A DNA stretch of 64,000 nt from Flavipsychrobacter sp. (lineage in GTDB: Bacteria > Bacteroidota > Bacteroidia > Chitinophagales > Chitinophagaceae): NCBI GenBank assembly GCA_024508935.1, contig JANINW010000011.1, positions 231,581-295,580 on the forward strand, in the 5' to 3' direction. The notes under the pieces are model-generated. The model was given only the letters and a program-made list of their open reading frames with translations, made no database searches and was not told the origin of the DNA. Position numbers and translations under genes: made by a program. Below, piece after piece: positions 61,344 through 64,000 of the stretch; position 1 is the stretch's first letter, and every line of letters starts with the position of its first letter.

Positions 61344-63293
61344 ATCCAATCTTTTCAAGTTTACCTCTGACGGCGACGATACAATAACCGGGTATTTTTC
61401 CAGGGTTACATCAGAAGAATCCAGGCCGAAGCCGCGTTCCTCGGAAAGGCTAATACGTTTCAGTATGAAATAGCCGCGCATCATCAGGCGTTCCCACAAA
61501 GGCAGGGCGTTATCGCGCGACAGGAATTTTTCCATAACAATGAACCTGAAATCTCCCATTACATTATTGCGGTTCAGCGATTCATAGCGGCTTACCACGT
61601 TTACTTCTTTATTCTGCACCATATCTTCCACCACTTTGCGGAACATCATTTGTATACGGTGTTCTACCCTAAAGCCCAAACGGAACTCAACACGGATGAT
61701 CTCATTCGGTATAATTGTCTGCACTACATATTCTGTTGTATAAGGGTCATCGAGTACATCTACGTGTACAAACCAGTATATATCTGCACGCTTAGGTTTG
61801 CGGTACAGTATAGAGAAGATGACCTTATGCTCAATTTCTTTAGGGTTGTTGGCGCTGGTAAGGTATACCAGGTGGGTAGCATATTTAGGAATGCTTTTAT
61901 CATTACTCAGTTCCTGCAGTATAGGCACATAGTCTTCCAGCCTTACAAATTCCACATACCTGTTCTTGATCTTGCGGGCCTTGAACCACACCAGCATAGT
62001 AAGGAACAGCATACCGGCAACAATAAGTGCTATATAACCACCATGCGGGAATTTTTCAAGATTAGCTATCAGGAACGAGAACTCGATACCCAGGAATAAG
62101 ATGAGGTAGAAAACAATACCTATTATAGGCACGCGCTTGATGAACATATAATAGGCAAACAGGCAGGAGGTCATTATCATACATAATGTAATGGCCAGGC
62201 CATAAGCCGCATCCATATTAGATGATTTCTGGAAGATAAGCACTACGCCGGTACAGCCTACAAACAACAGGAAATTAATACCGGGTATAAATAACTGTCC
62301 TCGCTCATTGCTGGGATAATTGATCTTCATTTTAGGCCATAAATTCAATTTTATAGCCTCGCTGATAAGGGTGAAGGAGCCGGATATTAAAGCCTGGCTG
62401 GCAATTACCGCAGCCATAGTTGCAATAATAATGCCCGGTAATACGAACCACTGGGGCATCAGTTCGTAGAACGGGTTGATCTTAGATGCGTTCAGCATCA
62501 TCCCCCTGTGCGTAAGCAGCCATGAGCCCTGGCCCAGGTAGTTGAGTATGAGGCATGTTTTTACAAATATCCATGAGTAGCGGATATTACCCCTCCCGCA
62601 GTGCCCAAGGTCGGAGTATAGTGCTTCGGCACCCGTTGTACAAAGGAAAACAGCGCCTAATATCCAGAATCCTTTAGGGTATTCTGTAAGCAGCTTAATA
62701 GCATAGTAGGGATTGAAAGCTTTGAAAATGGTCCAGTCGTCATTGATATGATATAAGCCTAAAACAGCCAGCATGGTGAACCATATAAGCATAATAGGAC
62801 CGAACAGCTTGCCTATAGCACTGCTGCCGAATTGCTGGAAAAAGAAAAGAACGGTGATAATAGCCAGGATAATATTCACGATCGTCCAGTCAGATATATT
62901 GCTGAGTATGGGAATATTGCGCAAACCTTCTACTGCAGAGGCTACCGAGATAGGCGGAGTGATCATACCATCGGCCAGTAAGGCGGCGCCACCCACCATT
63001 GCAGGGAATACGGTCCATTTACCATGCCGTCTTACAAGGGCAAAAAGCGAAAATATACCTCCTTCACCGCGGTTATCGGCTTTCAGGGTCAGTAATACGT
63101 ATTTAACGGTTGTCTGAAGGGTCAGGGTCCATATAATGCAGGATAATCCGCCAATAATCAACAGCTCGCTGATGGTCTTACCATTGCATATTGCGTTGAA
63201 AACGTAAAGGGGAGATGTACCAATGTCGCCATAGATAATACCCAGTGCGATAATCAGGCCGGCCAGGCTGGCCTTGTTCATGTTTTTGCTCAC
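61335..63293 (-). CDS. kup: Kup-type potassium uptake protein
   Basis: A 652-residue K+ transporter of the KUP/HAK family. Start MSKNMNKASLAGLII; the family signature IALGIIYGDIGTSPLYVF is followed by about 12 membrane helices (residues 12-440) containing GEGGIFSLFALV, GGAALLADGMITPPISV and GAEALYSDLGHCG. The last 190 residues form a cytoplasmic domain. It imports K+, probably with H+. Divergent from the dus gene across a 146-bp gap. Confidence 0.95.
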   Translation of the reverse strand: MSKNMNKASLAGLIIALGIIYGDIGTSPLYVFNAICNGKTISELLIIGGLSCIIWTLTLQTTVKYVLLTLKADNRGEGGIFSLFALVRRHGKWTVFPAMVGGAALLADGMITPPISVASAVEGLRNIPILSNISDWTIVNIILAIITVLFFFQQFGSSAIGKLFGPIMLIWFTMLAVLGLYHINDDWTIFKAFNPYYAIKLLTEYPKGFWILGAVFLCTTGAEALYSDLGHCGRGNIRYSWIFVKTCLILNYLGQGSWLLTHRGMMLNASKINPFYELMPQWFVLPGIIIATMAAVIASQALISGSFTLISEAIKLNLWPKMKINYPSNERGQLFIPGINFLLFVGCTGVVLIFQKSSNMDAAYGLAITLCMIMTSCLFAYYMFIKRVPIIGIVFYLILFLGIEFSFLIANLEKFPHGGYIALIVAGMLFLTMLVWFKARKIKNRYVEFVRLEDYVPILQELSNDKSIPKYATHLVYLTSANNPKEIEHKVIFSILYRKPKRADIYWFVHVDVLDDPYTTEYVVQTIIPNEIIRVEFRLGFRVEHRIQMMFRKVVEDMVQNKEVNVVSRYESLNRNNVMGDFRFIVMEKFLSRDNALPLWERLMMRGYFILKRISLSEERGFGLDSSDVTLEKYPVIVSSPSEVNLKRLDDE

Positions 63294-63439
63294 AGCGGTT
63301 AAACTGGTTGAATTGTAGCGCGCAAAGTTAGCGCATTATTGTCTAGCATTATATACCGCGCAAATAATGTTCCAAATTTCACGATATGAGGATATATTGA
63401 CACATTTCACCTGTTTAGCCCGTAACTTTGCGCGGCTTA

Positions 63440-64000
63440 ATGGTAAAGATCGAAAATATAGAACTGGGCGAATTTCCGCTTTTGCTGGCACCGATGGAAG
63501 ATGTCAGCGATCCGCCTTTTCGTGCTGTGTGTAAAGATCATGGGGCAGACCTGATGTATACAGAATTTATTTCTACAGAGGGTCTTATAAGAGATGCCAT
63601 TAAAAGCAGGCAGAAACTGGATATTTTCGACTACGAACGCCCGATAGGTATACAGATATTTGGCGGCGACGAAGAGGCCATGGCTTTGTCGGCCCGTATT
63701 GTTGAGGCTACCAACCCCGACCTGCTGGACATAAATTTTGGTTGCCCGGTGAAAAAGGTAGTGTGTAAAGGTGCCGGCGCTGCTGTACTGAAAGATATAG
63801 ACCTGATGGTGCGTCTCACAAAGGCAGTGGTCAATTCCACTAAACTGCCGGTTACTGTAAAAACGCGCTTGGGCTGGGATGAAAGTTCTAAGAATATAGA
63901 AGAAGTAGCCGAACGCTTGCAGGATATAGGCGTTAAAGCCCTTTCTATACATGGCCGTACCCGTGTGCAGATGTACAAAGGCGAGGCTAAATGGGAATTG
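63440..64000 (+). CDS. tRNA-dihydrouridine synthase, N-terminal part (3' end outside window)
   Basis: The first 187 codons of a Dus FMN enzyme, which reduces uridines in the tRNA D-loop with NADPH. The start is the ATG at 63440 (MVKIENIELGEF) and the frame is open to the end. Visible are LLLAPMEDVSDPPFRAV, YTEFISTEGLIR, PIGIQIFGGDEE, the active-site region NFGCPVKKVVCKGAGAAVL with the catalytic Cys, VKTRLGWDE and SIHGRT. The overall pattern is that of the DusB branch. A TAACTTTG -7 box at 63423-63430 lies 9 bp before the start codon. Confidence 0.93.
   Translation, partial: MVKIENIELGEFPLLLAPMEDVSDPPFRAVCKDHGADLMYTEFISTEGLIRDAIKSRQKLDIFDYERPIGIQIFGGDEEAMALSARIVEATNPDLLDINFGCPVKKVVCKGAGAAVLKDIDLMVRLTKAVVNSTKLPVTVKTRLGWDESSKNIEEVAERLQDIGVKALSIHGRTRVQMYKGEAKWEL

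Noticed and set aside
1-64000. CRISPR arrays, insertion sequences, prophage or toxin-antitoxin pairs
   Set aside because: No regularly spaced repeats, transposase motifs, terminal inverted repeats or phage structural genes were seen on either strand.

Overview
The window is chromosomal DNA from a member of the Bacteroidota, most likely of the Chitinophagaceae/Chitinophagales type. Supporting evidence: promoters of the TTTG / TAnnTTTG (-33/-7) kind, few visible Shine-Dalgarno sequences, C-terminal Por/type IX secretion (T9SS) sorting domains with the YPNPA motif, TonB-dependent receptors with a carboxypeptidase-like N-terminal domain, abundant lipoproteins with a Cys-Lys-Lys start, a fused alpha/beta 2-oxoacid dehydrogenase E1, and DUF4465, DUF3347, DUF5106 and MbnP family proteins. 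No insertion sequence, prophage, CRISPR array or rRNA operon was seen. One tRNA (tRNA-Arg, ACG) and one riboswitch (cobalamin) are present.

Layout. 1-2.3 kb: end of tilS, rhomboid protease, rlmH, tRNA-Arg with its own promoter and terminator. 2.6-6.1 kb: FemAB-like / GNAT / deacetylase-like trio, probably for envelope glycan. 6.3-12.1 kb: response regulator, queD, then a probable copper locus made of a diheme MauG/MbnH-like peroxidase and an MbnP-like lipoprotein in one unit, and a lipoprotein, an unrecognised 182-residue protein and a TonB-dependent receptor in a second unit. 12.2-18.4 kb: T9SS surface protein, fatty acid hydroxylase, C1 peptidase, fused E1. 18.5-25.4 kb: plus-strand run of YfhO, flippase, Kir channel, ornithine aminotransferase and VIT-type transporter. 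25.4-33.5 kb: truA, asnB, membrane proteins, an independent unit for a 35-residue membrane peptide, a second TonB-dependent receptor with a DUF3347 lipoprotein. 33.5-45.3 kb: ABC-F, yajQ, LptF/G-type permease, tgt, glycosyltransferase, rsmG, a second diheme peroxidase, yebC, small proteins and an RlmB-type methyltransferase.

45.3-50.6 kb is a cobalamin-riboswitch-controlled operon: DUF4465 T9SS protein, second T9SS surface protein, BtuG-like beta-propeller lipoprotein and BtuB-like receptor. It reads as a complete outer-surface vitamin B12 capture system. Convergent to it, 50.6-52.8 kb holds a His/Met-rich outer-membrane barrel and an HMA-MauE fusion, a third metal-related locus. 52.9-64 kb: small lipoprotein, rlmD, two tandem TlpA-like thioredoxins with a SurA/PpiC-type isomerase, beta-CASP nuclease, kup, and the start of a dus gene.

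The strongest leads are the B12 surface operon with two T9SS partners; the MbnP/MbnH-like pair with two Crp/Fnr-type operator sequences 22 bp apart; a tRNA-guanine transglycosylase that has lost most of its zinc site; and the 35-residue peptide gene bounded by its own promoter and terminators. All functions are read from sequence motifs and memory of the families; no database search was possible.
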